Source: Candidatus Zixiibacteriota bacterium (GTDB lineage Bacteria > Zixibacteria > MSB-5A5 > GN15 > JACZUZ01). Taken from it: DNA of 64,000 nt. The position numbers and the translations under genes were made by a program. The DNA lies in contig JAJRPJ010000006.1 in assembly GCA_024280835.1 (NCBI GenBank), positions 213,656 to 277,655 on the forward strand. Reading direction: 5' to 3'. The notes under the pieces are model-generated. The model was not told the origin of the DNA. It was given only the letters and a program-made list of their open reading frames with translations, and did not search any database. Positions 38,701-48,227 of the stretch are shown here, one piece after another (positions within the stretch are counted from its first letter, which is position 1; every line of letters begins with the position of its first letter).

Positions 38701-41247
38701 CGTGACACAGTAATTGAGCTAGTGAGTCTGAAAATGCCCAAGAACACTGCTGAGTTCAAGATTCCAATTCGAGCTGAGTACCTTCCGAATATTTATCTAA
38801 CCGCCAGCATCATCAAAGCGGCGCATGATACTGACGGAGAAAGCCCAGCTCGCGCCTTTGGTGTCACCTCCTTGAGTATCGACTACTCAAAACGGAAACT
38901 ACCGCTAAAAGTTACAGTTCCGCGAAAAATGAAACCGCGACAACCACTGCAAATCAGCATCAATGTCGGAGAGCCAGGCATTACAGAGTTAACCATAGCC
39001 GCAGTTGACGCAGGCATCACACAGCTAACGGATTTTCAAACACCGAACCCACTTGCTTTCTTCTATGGCAAACGTCGTCTGCACTTAAAATCCTATGACA
39101 TGTATTCCTTCATTTACCCAGAAGTAAAACAGGCCGCCAATTTACTCAGCCCCTCTGGAGGACGTATGTTCGCCCAAGCGCGTCGCAGACATATCAATCC
39201 CATAACAGCCAAACGCTTTGTCCCTGTGGCGCTGTGGTCAGGAATTGTAAAGACTGACTCCGCAGGTCAAGCAACTGTCACACTCAATGTCCCCCAATTC
39301 AATGGCAAATTAATTGTCGCTGTAGTTGCCTCAAAACAAGAAAGACTAGGGTTTGCCACCAAAGAAGTAATCGTCAGAGACAATATCACTGTACAAGAAA
39401 GTTTCCCACGTTTCATAAGCCCCAATGATAGCGCCAGCGCTTTAGTGACAGTCTTCAACAATAGTGCGGCCACAGCCGAGATTACCATTAGATTAGCTGT
39501 TGATGGCCCTGCCAAAATTCTTTCAGATTCGGTCATTCATTTACGTTTGGCTTCAGAAACTGAGGGCGCCGTGCGCTTTGCTCTTGGAGCTGAGTTGACA
39601 CCTGGAATAATCAAAACAAAAATCACGGCCACCTCTGGAAACGAACAAACAGAAATAACTTTCGAGCTTCCCAATCGGCCAGCGCAACCACTAAGAACAG
39701 AATCAGGCTCAGGAGCGATAATAGCAGGTGACAGCGTCCTTATAGCCTTACCTGATGATATGCTAGCGGGAACACAACGTCTAATTGTCCAAACATCATC
39801 ACTAGCTGGAGCGCAGTTTTCACGCAATATCGATTACCTACTTCGCTATCCATATGGTTGCGTAGAGCAAACAACCTCACGCCTCTTTCCATTGCTCTAC
39901 TTTTCCGACCTAGCGCAATTCACTCAACCCGAACTAATCGGTTCACGAGGCGATCAATACTTCATCGAGGAAGGTATAATACGCCTCTTAGGCATGCTTC
40001 ATCCAAATGGAACATTCTCATATTGGTCTGGCGGATCGAGAGTCCACAATTGGTCTTCAATCTATGCCTCGCACTTCATTCTTGAAGCCCACGCCGCAGG
40101 ATATTATGTCAGCCGTGATGCGCGTAAGCTAATCCGCAAACGCTTAGCAGCACAAGCGCGCAGAACAAGTAGTGAACCTCAACAAATAGCGCAAAGAATC
40201 TATTCCGCCTATGCGCTAGCGAAAACAGGAAACATTACTCGCAAAATCGTCAATGAACTAAAAGCCATAAGCACAGACGATTTACCCACGTATGCAATCT
40301 ATCAATTGGCGGCAGTTTTCGCCGCAAGTGACGAGCTGCCCTCTGCGCTAGCTCTAATACCCAAAGAAATTCAACCAGAACTATTCGCTCCAGAAACTGG
40401 CGGTAATTTCAACTCAGGAGTGCGTACAGATGCCATCTTGCTGGAAGCGCTATTGAGCATAGACCGCGATGACCCCGCCTGCGCTGTTGTCGCCAAATCA
40501 CTAATTGACCGAGCGCGCATCGATTCATGGCGTACAACTCAAGAAACCGCCTTTGCCTTGATGGCTCTCGGCAAATATCTCCATGGCGCAGTCAAGCCAA
40601 AATTTACTGGCAAGTTGGCAATCACAAGCAACCGCCAGCCCAATAATGCCAATGATACAACCCTGACATTCACCGAAGCTGGTGTCAAACTTATTGTTGA
40701 TAGTGTCGCTGCAAAGGAGCTCTCAGTAGCAACCAGTGGTGTTGGCAACTGCTTCTACTATTGGCAAGTCAGCGGTGTCAGCGCCTCAAACGCTACCGAA
40801 GAGTTCAGTCGAGGTATAATTCTCTCAAGAAAATACCTAACCCATAAAGGCGAGCCGCTAAATGTCAGCTCAGTAGTTATCGGAGATCAAATTGTTTGCA
40901 AAATAACAATCAAGACCCAAGCCAAGGCGCTTTACAATGTAGTCATCAATGACCTCCTACCCGCTGGACTAGAAATCGAAAATCCACGACTAGAAACATC
41001 GGCGTCACTACCATGGCTACCACGCAGCAAAACGCCAGTTGAGCGTCAAGACATTCGTGATGACCGAGCATTATTTTTCACCGACCTCTATCCCAATCAA
41101 CCGAAAGAAATATACTATTCACTGAGGGCCACAACTGCAGGCGAGTTCAAAATTCCTCCTATTTCGGCTGAGTGCATGTACAATCCACTAATCGCAGCCT
41201 CAAACTCAAATGGCGTCATGCGCATAGCGCAAACGGGCGCACATTGA
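35731..41247 (+). CDS. Bacterial alpha-2-macroglobulin (YfhM-like) with CxEQ thioester
   Basis: VYLDRGVYRPGETAHIVTMIRD; YPYGCVEQTTSRLFPLLYFSD thioester motif; about 1838 aa; ATG at 35731 preceded by GAAGGGTGGG. Confidence 0.95.
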   Translation: MSKFANVFAVQKYNLWVKVSLIVLLFMLVKVGVSGAFFGSRNNDLQVDVFQPLGKTSRTTNITIIFSDDAVEKNALDKVLKVSPLLIEPPTSGVARWIERNTLRFFPDHELLPATKYNVRLQSSEVFVKGRKIKEGRVFTFVTPELSVRQIRYHREISPQVRGFARLIIDLTFNYAVDIDQLKGKLKLRGKRHAEEKKPNYTIKPTGAGTIGSKGWSDYSRKVTITTEPIRITERRQEYRVSISEGLSCDSCSSTMRTTYSKDVFINRKRKLTVNRLSSGVESRKGVIYLDMSAVIDPEDVAKLITITPKIDFHIRSRHSRLILQGGFKSGETYTVTLEAGVILLDGSELEREFSSKTTIPDLPPNINFSSRGIYMPTSGSRLLELQTTNIDNLTLEVQKIFPNNLVHALAGGYTNTGRYGRRNLALVGVEHMTMDAQLTHQNNIPLKSAVDVGTMIGSDSRGVFRIVAHSKDSRWISDTRLVMLTDIGISARMSDDYLMVWTYSLKAVEKLSGVKITLWSRNNQKLLESQTNESGAVVFNKLADTLSGFEPYVITAEIGSDLAYMRFSDCALATNDFEVAGRPYLTSGYEAFVYLDRGVYRPGETAHIVTMIRDVKVQAPKQFPLLIKIIDPTGREFKTIKVTPSENGLAEVALEIPTFARTGKYTIKALIGEDYQIGSESFQVEEFVPDRIKTTLRADKTSYQPGETIEATVRGQFLFGPPTVGHRVGGRVTIERAKFKSRSWPEFSFENVNNHFTRQDKDFPSAKLDDSGLHTFRYTIPDTLRAPSALKALISGDVYEQGGRTVSAYTEVSIHPYPRYLGIKLELDGYAKPDVPVTAHLVAVSSDDKTLKLDSLTVEFYRLVYHSSYKRDSRGRYRYYSELDEQLVESKNIALKDMPLKDMLLKDTDALVQFTPKEYGSYRIIATDPKGGHSSSIDFYCSGWGYAPWSMSKPDKIEIELDKKSYRPGDTAIAQIRGPFGGTLLITLERDTVIELVSLKMPKNTAEFKIPIRAEYLPNIYLTASIIKAAHDTDGESPARAFGVTSLSIDYSKRKLPLKVTVPRKMKPRQPLQISINVGEPGITELTIAAVDAGITQLTDFQTPNPLAFFYGKRRLHLKSYDMYSFIYPEVKQAANLLSPSGGRMFAQARRRHINPITAKRFVPVALWSGIVKTDSAGQATVTLNVPQFNGKLIVAVVASKQERLGFATKEVIVRDNITVQESFPRFISPNDSASALVTVFNNSAATAEITIRLAVDGPAKILSDSVIHLRLASETEGAVRFALGAELTPGIIKTKITATSGNEQTEITFELPNRPAQPLRTESGSGAIIAGDSVLIALPDDMLAGTQRLIVQTSSLAGAQFSRNIDYLLRYPYGCVEQTTSRLFPLLYFSDLAQFTQPELIGSRGDQYFIEEGIIRLLGMLHPNGTFSYWSGGSRVHNWSSIYASHFILEAHAAGYYVSRDARKLIRKRLAAQARRTSSEPQQIAQRIYSAYALAKTGNITRKIVNELKAISTDDLPTYAIYQLAAVFAASDELPSALALIPKEIQPELFAPETGGNFNSGVRTDAILLEALLSIDRDDPACAVVAKSLIDRARIDSWRTTQETAFALMALGKYLHGAVKPKFTGKLAITSNRQPNNANDTTLTFTEAGVKLIVDSVAAKELSVATSGVGNCFYYWQVSGVSASNATEEFSRGIILSRKYLTHKGEPLNVSSVVIGDQIVCKITIKTQAKALYNVVINDLLPAGLEIENPRLETSASLPWLPRSKTPVERQDIRDDRALFFTDLYPNQPKEIYYSLRATTAGEFKIPPISAECMYNPLIAASNSNGVMRIAQTGAH

Positions 41248-41270
41248 ATCAACGCAGAAGAGGTCGAGAT

Positions 41271-43634
41271 ATGAAGGGTAGATTAAGCTACAGAATCAAG
41301 GAAGTAATGCTGACTGCGATGGGATTGTTATCCGCGTCGTTGATTGCGGCATTTACGCTTTGTGATCAAATGCTATTTCCCTTACCAATAGAGCGCTTAA
41401 GTCGCCCTCCAGCGCACTATCTCTACAGCGCCGAAGGCGAGCCTCTAGGTCGCTACACTTCCTCAGACACGTTTTGGCGCCTGCCAGTAAAACTTGAAGA
41501 AATATCTCCCCAGCTAATTAACTCGGTAATCGAATGTGAGGACAAATGGTTCTATTATCATCTAGGAATAAATCCAATTTCTCTAGTTAACGCCGCAGTA
41601 GACAATCTCAAAGCTGGTCGTGTCGTGCGTGGTGCTTCAACAATCACTATGCAAATTGCACGCATGATAGAGCCTAAGGAACGCACTGTTGTCAGCAAGA
41701 TATTCGAAATGTTTCGCGCTCTGCAATTGGAGTTGAGATACACTAAAGATGAACTTCTGGAAATCTATTTCAACTTGGCGCCCTATGGAGGAAATATTGA
41801 AGGTGTCGGCGCAGCATCTCTACATTACTTCAATCACTCCATTGGCGAATTAACAATTTCCGAGGCTGCAATCCTAACTGCGATACCAGCCTCTCCAAAT
41901 CGCTATCGTCCTGACAGACATCCCGAAGCTCTAATCGAGCGCCGTAATCAAGTTCTCAAAAGACTCCTAAGCGCTAAGGCAATTAGCGAAGATCAATATA
42001 CTGACGCCCTCTCGGAGCAAATACCCCATTACCGCTCACAGTACATTCAGTTGGCGCCACATCTATCCCAAGAGATTATCTCCCAATTCCCCAACCAAGC
42101 TCAACACCACACAACAATCAACTATCGCATGCAACTGTTAGCGGAAAGACTTGCCCTTGAACATCACCTCTCTCTCATAGAGCGTGACATTCACAATTTG
42201 GCCGTAGTGATTATTGAAAACAAAACAGGCAAAATCAAAGCCCTAGTTGGCTCGCCGTCCTTTGCAGACAACCAGCATGGCGGACAAGTCAATGCCGCTT
42301 TCGCTCCTCGCTCACCAGGCTCGACACTAAAACCTTTTGTCTATGCGCTAGCGTTTGAAAGTGGAGAAATCACACCCTCGTCTTTGGTGGAGGATGTCCC
42401 TGTTAACTTTTCTGGATACCGTCCCGAAAATTATGATGAACAATATCATGGAGTAGTGACTGCCGCCGATGCTTTGATTCGCTCCCTGAATGTGCCAGCA
42501 GTGAATATCACCGCGCGTATTGGTCTTACTAATCTCTACGATCTTCTCGTGCGCGGTGGAGTCACTACACTGCGAAGTTCCGCGGGCGAGCATGGGCTGC
42601 CATTGATTCTTGGAGGGTGTGAATTATCACTCTTGGGATTGACAGCCCTCTATTCATCACTAGCTAGAGAAGGAACCTACATCCGCCCAATAATGCTTGA
42701 ACAAAACACAAATGCAGATAGAGCCAAAGACCAAAGAATAGAAAACCAGTCTCGCAGGATTTTATCACGCGAGTCATGCTTCCTCGTCTCCAAAATACTC
42801 GTTGACCTAGAAAGACCCACACTCTCCTCATCTTGGGAGCATGCCGCAAACATTCCGCATGTAGCTTGGAAGACGGGCACATCCTATGGCCGACGCGACG
42901 CTTGGTCGGTAGGTTATAGCCCTCAATTCACAGTTGGAGTTTGGGTCGGCAATGTTTCCGGCTCTGGATCGCCTGATCTTGTCGGCGCCGAAGTCGCCGC
43001 GCCATTATTATTTTCACTATTCCAAGAAATCAGTGAAGACAATACAAACAGTTGGCTCAAACGACCGACTGGAGTTGGAGAAAGAGAAGTCTGCGCGCTC
43101 AGTGGCGAGTTAGCCAATGGTGTCTGTCCCGCCCTCCGACGAGCTGATTATATCAAGGACGTATCATCACTCAGACATTGCAAAATCCACAGAGAAATTC
43201 TGGTTGACAGAATCACTGGGAAACTGCTCTGTCGAGCGTGCAGTTCCAATAATCATGCTGAAGAAAAAGTAGTGGAGTTCTGGCCGAGTCGACTGAATTC
43301 ATGGTTGATTAGCCAAGGAGGCGCCGCGCCTCTTCCTGAACATGACCCCAATTGCTCTGGCCAACTCTCAGATCAGGGGCCGGTTGTCAGTTCCCCTGAA
43401 AGCTTCGGAGTTTATAAGATTCGCACAGACGCGCCACTTGAATATCAACAAATACTACTAGCTGCTTCAGTAGCGCCGGATTGCTCGCAAATACATTGGT
43501 TTATCGACAATAATCTATTGATGACCTCAAAACCTTCAGAGCGAGTCTTCTATCAACCAAAGTCAGGTAAGCACAGCGTCATGTGCGTCGACGATCAAGG
43601 ACGCTCAGCAACTGTAGACTTTACTGTAGAATAG
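41271..43634 (+). CDS. pbpC: Penicillin-binding protein 1C
   Basis: GT51 ECEDKWFYYHLGINPISL..GASTITMQIARM; transpeptidase RSPGSTLKPFVYALAFE and WKTGTSYGRRDAWSVG; C-terminal BiPBP-like domain. Start moved from 41172 to ATG at 41271. Confidence 0.95.
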   Translation: MKGRLSYRIKEVMLTAMGLLSASLIAAFTLCDQMLFPLPIERLSRPPAHYLYSAEGEPLGRYTSSDTFWRLPVKLEEISPQLINSVIECEDKWFYYHLGINPISLVNAAVDNLKAGRVVRGASTITMQIARMIEPKERTVVSKIFEMFRALQLELRYTKDELLEIYFNLAPYGGNIEGVGAASLHYFNHSIGELTISEAAILTAIPASPNRYRPDRHPEALIERRNQVLKRLLSAKAISEDQYTDALSEQIPHYRSQYIQLAPHLSQEIISQFPNQAQHHTTINYRMQLLAERLALEHHLSLIERDIHNLAVVIIENKTGKIKALVGSPSFADNQHGGQVNAAFAPRSPGSTLKPFVYALAFESGEITPSSLVEDVPVNFSGYRPENYDEQYHGVVTAADALIRSLNVPAVNITARIGLTNLYDLLVRGGVTTLRSSAGEHGLPLILGGCELSLLGLTALYSSLAREGTYIRPIMLEQNTNADRAKDQRIENQSRRILSRESCFLVSKILVDLERPTLSSSWEHAANIPHVAWKTGTSYGRRDAWSVGYSPQFTVGVWVGNVSGSGSPDLVGAEVAAPLLFSLFQEISEDNTNSWLKRPTGVGEREVCALSGELANGVCPALRRADYIKDVSSLRHCKIHREILVDRITGKLLCRACSSNNHAEEKVVEFWPSRLNSWLISQGGAAPLPEHDPNCSGQLSDQGPVVSSPESFGVYKIRTDAPLEYQQILLAASVAPDCSQIHWFIDNNLLMTSKPSERVFYQPKSGKHSVMCVDDQGRSATVDFTVE

Positions 43635-43648
43635 CGGTAAGTACCTAC

Positions 43649-44566
43649 CTACCAAATGGCCTGAAAAATAATTCCCGAACCTAGTGTAAAAAATATCCAA
43701 AACAGCAAATAGAAAATCATCGGCCGGCGGCCAATGATTTTCTGAGCCATGATAATTGTCGGAATGCAAGTGCCAACCGAACCCAATAGAAATGCAAAAG
43801 TCGGCCCAGGCCCCAAACCAAGATTCAACAACGAAAGCGCAATCGGGATTTCTTCACCCTCACAAACATAAAGCGGAATCCCAATAGCCACCGCTGAGAT
43901 ATAAGCCCAAATCCCAGAGGCGCCGATATACTCTGAAATTGCGCCTTCTGGTATCAGCGCAGTTAGCACGCTAGCTATCAACAGACCAAGTACAAAGTAT
44001 TTACCAAGCTCAAGTGTAATGTTCTTAGCGCTTACCCAAAAACTAACCTTACCATCGACCGCACAAGAATCATCATCACAACAATTCCCATCGGAGTCAG
44101 CGCTTATCGAATCAATCTCAACTGCAGAATCTGGCGCAAAACCGGCGAAGCGTTTCTTTTCAAGAAAGTTGAATACCAAACCGAGTGTAATAGCCGCCAC
44201 CAGCGAAGCGACAATTCGCGCCACAGTAAATTGTAATCCCAGTAAACCATAATTCAAGAACAATGTATGCGGGCTCAAGAGCGGCGAAACCATAATGAAC
44301 GCTCCAACAACTCCCAGCTTGGCCCCCGAAGCCTTCAGTCCACGCGCCATAGGAATAGTCGCACAAGCGCAGCCAGGCAAAAACGCGCCCAGTAGAGTAG
44401 CCTTGATGACACCGCCGACTCCATCACCGATACGTTTTGAAGCAAAATCTTTCGACGTAAAAGTCTCAAGCAAGGCCCCAACTATAATTCCGATAATAAA
44501 ATACGGAAGCACCGTCAGCGTCAACGATAGAAACTCAGTTCCAACTCTAATAAAGAATTCCATCAT
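43649..44566 (-). CDS. Permease, SO_0444-like Cu/Zn efflux family (DUF318/UPF0718)
   Basis: LPYFIIGIIVGALLE; LGAFLPGCACATIPMARGLKASGAKLGVVGAFIMVSPLLSPHT; central CCDDDSC loop. Confidence 0.85.
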   Translation of the reverse strand: MMEFFIRVGTEFLSLTLTVLPYFIIGIIVGALLETFTSKDFASKRIGDGVGGVIKATLLGAFLPGCACATIPMARGLKASGAKLGVVGAFIMVSPLLSPHTLFLNYGLLGLQFTVARIVASLVAAITLGLVFNFLEKKRFAGFAPDSAVEIDSISADSDGNCCDDDSCAVDGKVSFWVSAKNITLELGKYFVLGLLIASVLTALIPEGAISEYIGASGIWAYISAVAIGIPLYVCEGEEIPIALSLLNLGLGPGPTFAFLLGSVGTCIPTIIMAQKIIGRRPMIFYLLFWIFFTLGSGIIFQAIW

Positions 44567-44569
44567 GAC

Positions 44570-45082
44570 CTACTTACGCCAACCGGCTGTTTTTATATCA
44601 GGGATATTCTTGAACTCGCCCTTGGATTTACCGGCTTGTGATTGAAATTCCTTAAAAAGTTTCTTGCCGCGCGCATCAAGCCCATGAAAATATTCCATAA
44701 ACTCATGTAGTCGCTGCGCAGACTCCTCTGATAATCCATGCTCAATCTGACAAGTATCCTGCTCGGAAATTTCCTCTGACAATCCAAGAACCAAATTGAA
44801 AAAATCAAACAAATCTTCGTGACGGTGAGTAATCTCCGCAGCGATTGTCCGTCCTGTATCGGTCAGTGTAACTCCGCCACGGTCAGGATGTTCTGTGAGT
44901 CCCAGTGCGGTCAGTCGCTGAATAGTTCTGGTGACGGTTGGCAACCGAGTTCCTAGGGCGCTGGCAATGTCTGTGATACGAATTGGCGAGGAATCCGAAT
45001 CCTCTTGCAGACGCAAAATCGCCTCAAGATAGTCCTGTTGAGCAATTGTCAGTTGTCCTGTGTCTCGTTTTTGTGTAGCCAT
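44570..45082 (-). CDS. DtxR/MntR-family metal-dependent transcriptional regulator
   Basis: LTIAQQDYLEAILRLQEDSDSSPIRITDIASALGTRLPTVTRTIQRL..LTDTGRTIAAEITHRHEDLFDFF. Confidence 0.9.
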   Translation of the reverse strand: MATQKRDTGQLTIAQQDYLEAILRLQEDSDSSPIRITDIASALGTRLPTVTRTIQRLTALGLTEHPDRGGVTLTDTGRTIAAEITHRHEDLFDFFNLVLGLSEEISEQDTCQIEHGLSEESAQRLHEFMEYFHGLDARGKKLFKEFQSQAGKSKGEFKNIPDIKTAGWRK

Positions 45083-45121
45083 TTTGGAATCCTTAAAGCT
45101 CACCCATAAGCCGTGTATCCA

Positions 45122-45164
45122 ATTATATCTCACCGCCTAGAAAAAAAGTTACTCATAGGTAACT
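45122..45164 (-). promoter_or_regulatory. Candidate promoter (TATAAT -10) with 18-bp inverted-repeat operator upstream of the DtxR gene
   Basis: Minus strand reads AGTTACCTATGAGTAACT (perfect 6-bp arms) then, downstream, TATAAT at 45122-45127. Confidence 0.5.
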
Positions 45165-45325
45165 CACAGAGGAATTATGCGCTTAGCCAATGATTATGTC
45201 AAATAGAGTATTCTGGGGCAGGCATAGCAAAAACGAAAAGCGTGAAAATCATGAAATCGCATTTAGATTGTAACATTTGCCGCCGATGGTTGTATATTGG
45301 ATGTGACGGATAATCTGTACCTGTC

Positions 45326-45695
45326 GGGGGTGACATGGATTCGACTGGGTATGTGTGAGATTGTTTGCGTGTCGAGGTATTCTGGAAGCACTCGTTAAAC
45401 TCCGGTACACAATTTCAATTGGCGAATCTAACTACGCCATGGCTGCCTAAGTTTAACTTAGGATAATAGCAGTCACGCTCCCCTTAATTTGAGTCTCAGG
45501 GACTTTGGGTAGAGCGTCGATCACTGAGACTGGTTTGGTTGATCTGACCGTGTCAACCGAGCGAGATTAAGCGGTCTGGTTTGCAGATAAGCCTGCGTTT
45601 CAGCAAGTCTGCAGATAAGATTCTATGAAACGCTACACACGTAGATGACGGTCAGGCGTATATCTCGGACGGGGGTTCGACTCCCCCCACCTCCA
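45326..45695 (+). ncRNA. ssrA: tmRNA
   Basis: 5' GGGGGTGACATGGATTCGACTGGG; tag reading frame ending GESNYAMAA-stop; 3' GGGGGTTCGACTCCCCCCACCTCCA closing the acceptor stem. Confidence 0.96.
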
Positions 45696-45813
45696 TTTTG
45701 CACTTCATCATCAAATTGGCTTGCAATTAGGCAAACAGTCAACTTAACTTGCGCACCTGTCTTAAACGATAATAGACAGAAGCTACAGTCATAAGTCTTA
45801 TTGAGAAGCCACA

Positions 45814-47547
45814 GTGTTTAAACCAAAAATTCTACAGTTACTTCCTGGATACAACCGCGCTACTTTCACCGCCGACCTCTTCGCAGGAGTAACTGTTGGA
45901 CTAGTAGCTCTGCCTATGGCGATGGCCTTCGCTGTTGCAAGTGGTGTCCCCCCAGAACGAGGGCTGTTCACCGCAATAGTGGCAGGATTTCTCATATCTG
46001 CGTTTGGTGGAAGCCGTGTTCAAATAGGCGGACCAACAGGCGCATTTGTCGTAATTGTGGCAGGCATCGTTGCCAAGTTTGGCTACGAAGGGCTGGTATA
46101 TTGTACGTTGATGGCCGGCGGCCTCTTGATTGCTTTTGGACTGTTCCGCATGGGGGGGTTGATTAGGTTTATTCCATTCCCTGTCACCACAGGGTTCACA
46201 ACTGGAATTGCATTCCTAATATTTTCAACTCAGGTCAAGGATTTCCTAGGACTACAACTAACCGATAGTTCTTCAACATTCATCGACATGTGGTACAACT
46301 ATTCGATTCACTTAAATTCGCTTGACCCGACAACAACAGTAATAGGCATAGGGACAATGGCCATAATCCTCTTAGTCCGAGCCATTTTTCCGAGACTACC
46401 TGCAATGTTGATAGCGATGATAATTGCAACTGCTGTGGCTAGCATGTTTCAGCTCGATATTGCCACTATCTCTAGTCAATTTGGAGAACTGCCGCGGTCA
46501 CTTCCAGCTCCGAGACTTCCCTCATTCGAATTTGCGCAGTTGAAAGAACTTGTGATGCCCGCTTTCACCGTGGCAATGTTGGGGGCCATGGAATCACTAC
46601 TGTCAGCTACTGTTGCTGATGGAATGACTGGCGGCAGACATAAGCCCAATGTGGAGCTCATAGCACAAGGAATAGCAAATATCGGATCGGCGATTTTCGG
46701 TGGAATTCCAGCTACTGGCGCTATCGCTCGAACTGCAACAAATGTAGAGAGCGGAGCCAAAACACCAGTTGCGGGCTTGATTCAGTCAGTCGTACTGGTT
46801 CTGCTGCTGTTCACAGTAGCTCCTCTCGCATCTCAAATACCACTAGCAACTCTCGCAGGCATCCTGATGGTCGTTAGCTACGATATGAGTGAACTCAAAA
46901 ATGTCGGTAGGTTTATCCGTATGCCAAGAAGCGACGCGATGGTGCTCCTTTCTACATTTGCTCTAACATTACTAGTTAATTTGGTCGTCGCTGTGGAAGT
47001 GGGTATCGTTCTTGCCGCGATGCTGTTTATTAGACGTATGAGTGAAGTCACTAATGTCGCAATGATTACCAAAGACCTGCGAGGAGATGATCCAGATTCT
47101 CCCGATCCCAATTCAATCGCTGTTCGCGAAGTACCAGAAAAGGTAGAAGTATTTGAGATTCAGGGTCCATTCTTTTTTGGAGCAGCGGATAAATTCCAAG
47201 ATGCAATGCAACGGATGGAACGAGATGTAGTTGTTATAGTTTTACGTTTGCGAAACGTACCAGCAATAGACGCCACTGGTCTATATGTGCTTACTGAATT
47301 CTATCGGGGCTGTCGTTCTAGGGGAGTATCGCTCGTGCTTTCTGGAGTACACACACAGCCGCTGAATGCCATGATGAAAAGCAAATTGCTCGACGAAATT
47401 GGTATGAAAAATATTTATGGTCACATCGACGATGCCCTAAACGGCGCCAGAGTTATTCTTGGCTTACCAGAGCAAGAACGTCATCTTCCTTTTGTTCCAT
47501 CTGTGATTAGGGAAGGTCGCAAACCCGACAGTGGGGACAATAACTAG
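45814..47547 (+). CDS. SulP-family anion transporter with STAS domain
   Basis: FTADLFAGVTVGLVALPMAMAFAVASGVPPERGLFTAIVAGF; C-terminal STAS (VVIVLRLRNVPAIDATGLYVLTEF); GTG start. Confidence 0.96.
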   Translation: MFKPKILQLLPGYNRATFTADLFAGVTVGLVALPMAMAFAVASGVPPERGLFTAIVAGFLISAFGGSRVQIGGPTGAFVVIVAGIVAKFGYEGLVYCTLMAGGLLIAFGLFRMGGLIRFIPFPVTTGFTTGIAFLIFSTQVKDFLGLQLTDSSSTFIDMWYNYSIHLNSLDPTTTVIGIGTMAIILLVRAIFPRLPAMLIAMIIATAVASMFQLDIATISSQFGELPRSLPAPRLPSFEFAQLKELVMPAFTVAMLGAMESLLSATVADGMTGGRHKPNVELIAQGIANIGSAIFGGIPATGAIARTATNVESGAKTPVAGLIQSVVLVLLLFTVAPLASQIPLATLAGILMVVSYDMSELKNVGRFIRMPRSDAMVLLSTFALTLLVNLVVAVEVGIVLAAMLFIRRMSEVTNVAMITKDLRGDDPDSPDPNSIAVREVPEKVEVFEIQGPFFFGAADKFQDAMQRMERDVVVIVLRLRNVPAIDATGLYVLTEFYRGCRSRGVSLVLSGVHTQPLNAMMKSKLLDEIGMKNIYGHIDDALNGARVILGLPEQERHLPFVPSVIREGRKPDSGDNN

Positions 47548-47771
47548 TACTTTTTTGACATAATTTCTCTACACAATCTTGACATTCGTTTTTGAAACCC
47601 ACGAAGGACACTTCATAAATCCCTCCAGTGATTCTTTTCACAAGACAATCACTTAGCAGTGCGCGTCAACTGCGATTTCGGAACACAATCATCCGAGGCT
47701 CATCATCTTTCGCAGCACATTTTATACTTGAGCTGATCTCCCCCAACAATTAGTTTCCCTATCGTAAGAGA

Positions 47772-48044
47772 ATGGTAACCACTGAAGGAACAACTATCAT
47801 GAAAAACAGAATACTCAAGATCTCTGCGGCAACTGCCCAATTGGCTACTTTACTACCAAACTTGGCAATAGCCCACCCTGGTCACGGCGTCGATCAAACA
47901 CAACCTTGGAGCGCATTGCATTTCATTGCCTCACCGGAACATGCACTACTGACAGTCGTTGGCTTCGTAGTGGTGACATTTATAGGGATGAAACTAGTTC
48001 AAGCGCTTCGCAATCCCTCAGCGAAAACCGACAAGCGCAAGTGA
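47772..48044 (+). CDS. Small exported/membrane hypothetical protein with HPGHG and HFIASPEH motifs
   Basis: Signal-like N-terminus, AHPGHGVDQTQPWSALHFIASPEHALLTVVGFVVVTFIGMKLVQ. Confidence 0.6.
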   Translation: MVTTEGTTIMKNRILKISAATAQLATLLPNLAIAHPGHGVDQTQPWSALHFIASPEHALLTVVGFVVVTFIGMKLVQALRNPSAKTDKRK

Positions 48045-48184
48045 ATCGATAGTTCCGTGGGTCGAATTCCCCATTTCGCATTCAGCCAATCCCATGCTTG
48101 AGTGGTATAATACCAACATATGTATATTCAAGAACACTCATAACCCTATGACCAAAAAATATTGAACATGTGCAAACAAGTAGC

Positions 48185-48220
48185 GTAGATCGAAACCCCT
48201 TGTGGTTCCGACTTTCTTGC
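48185..48220 (+). repeat. Dispersed palindromic repeat, copy 1
   Basis: GTAGATCGAAACCCCTTGTGGTTCCGACTTTCTTGC. Confidence 0.75.
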
Positions 48221-48227
48221 TAAGATA

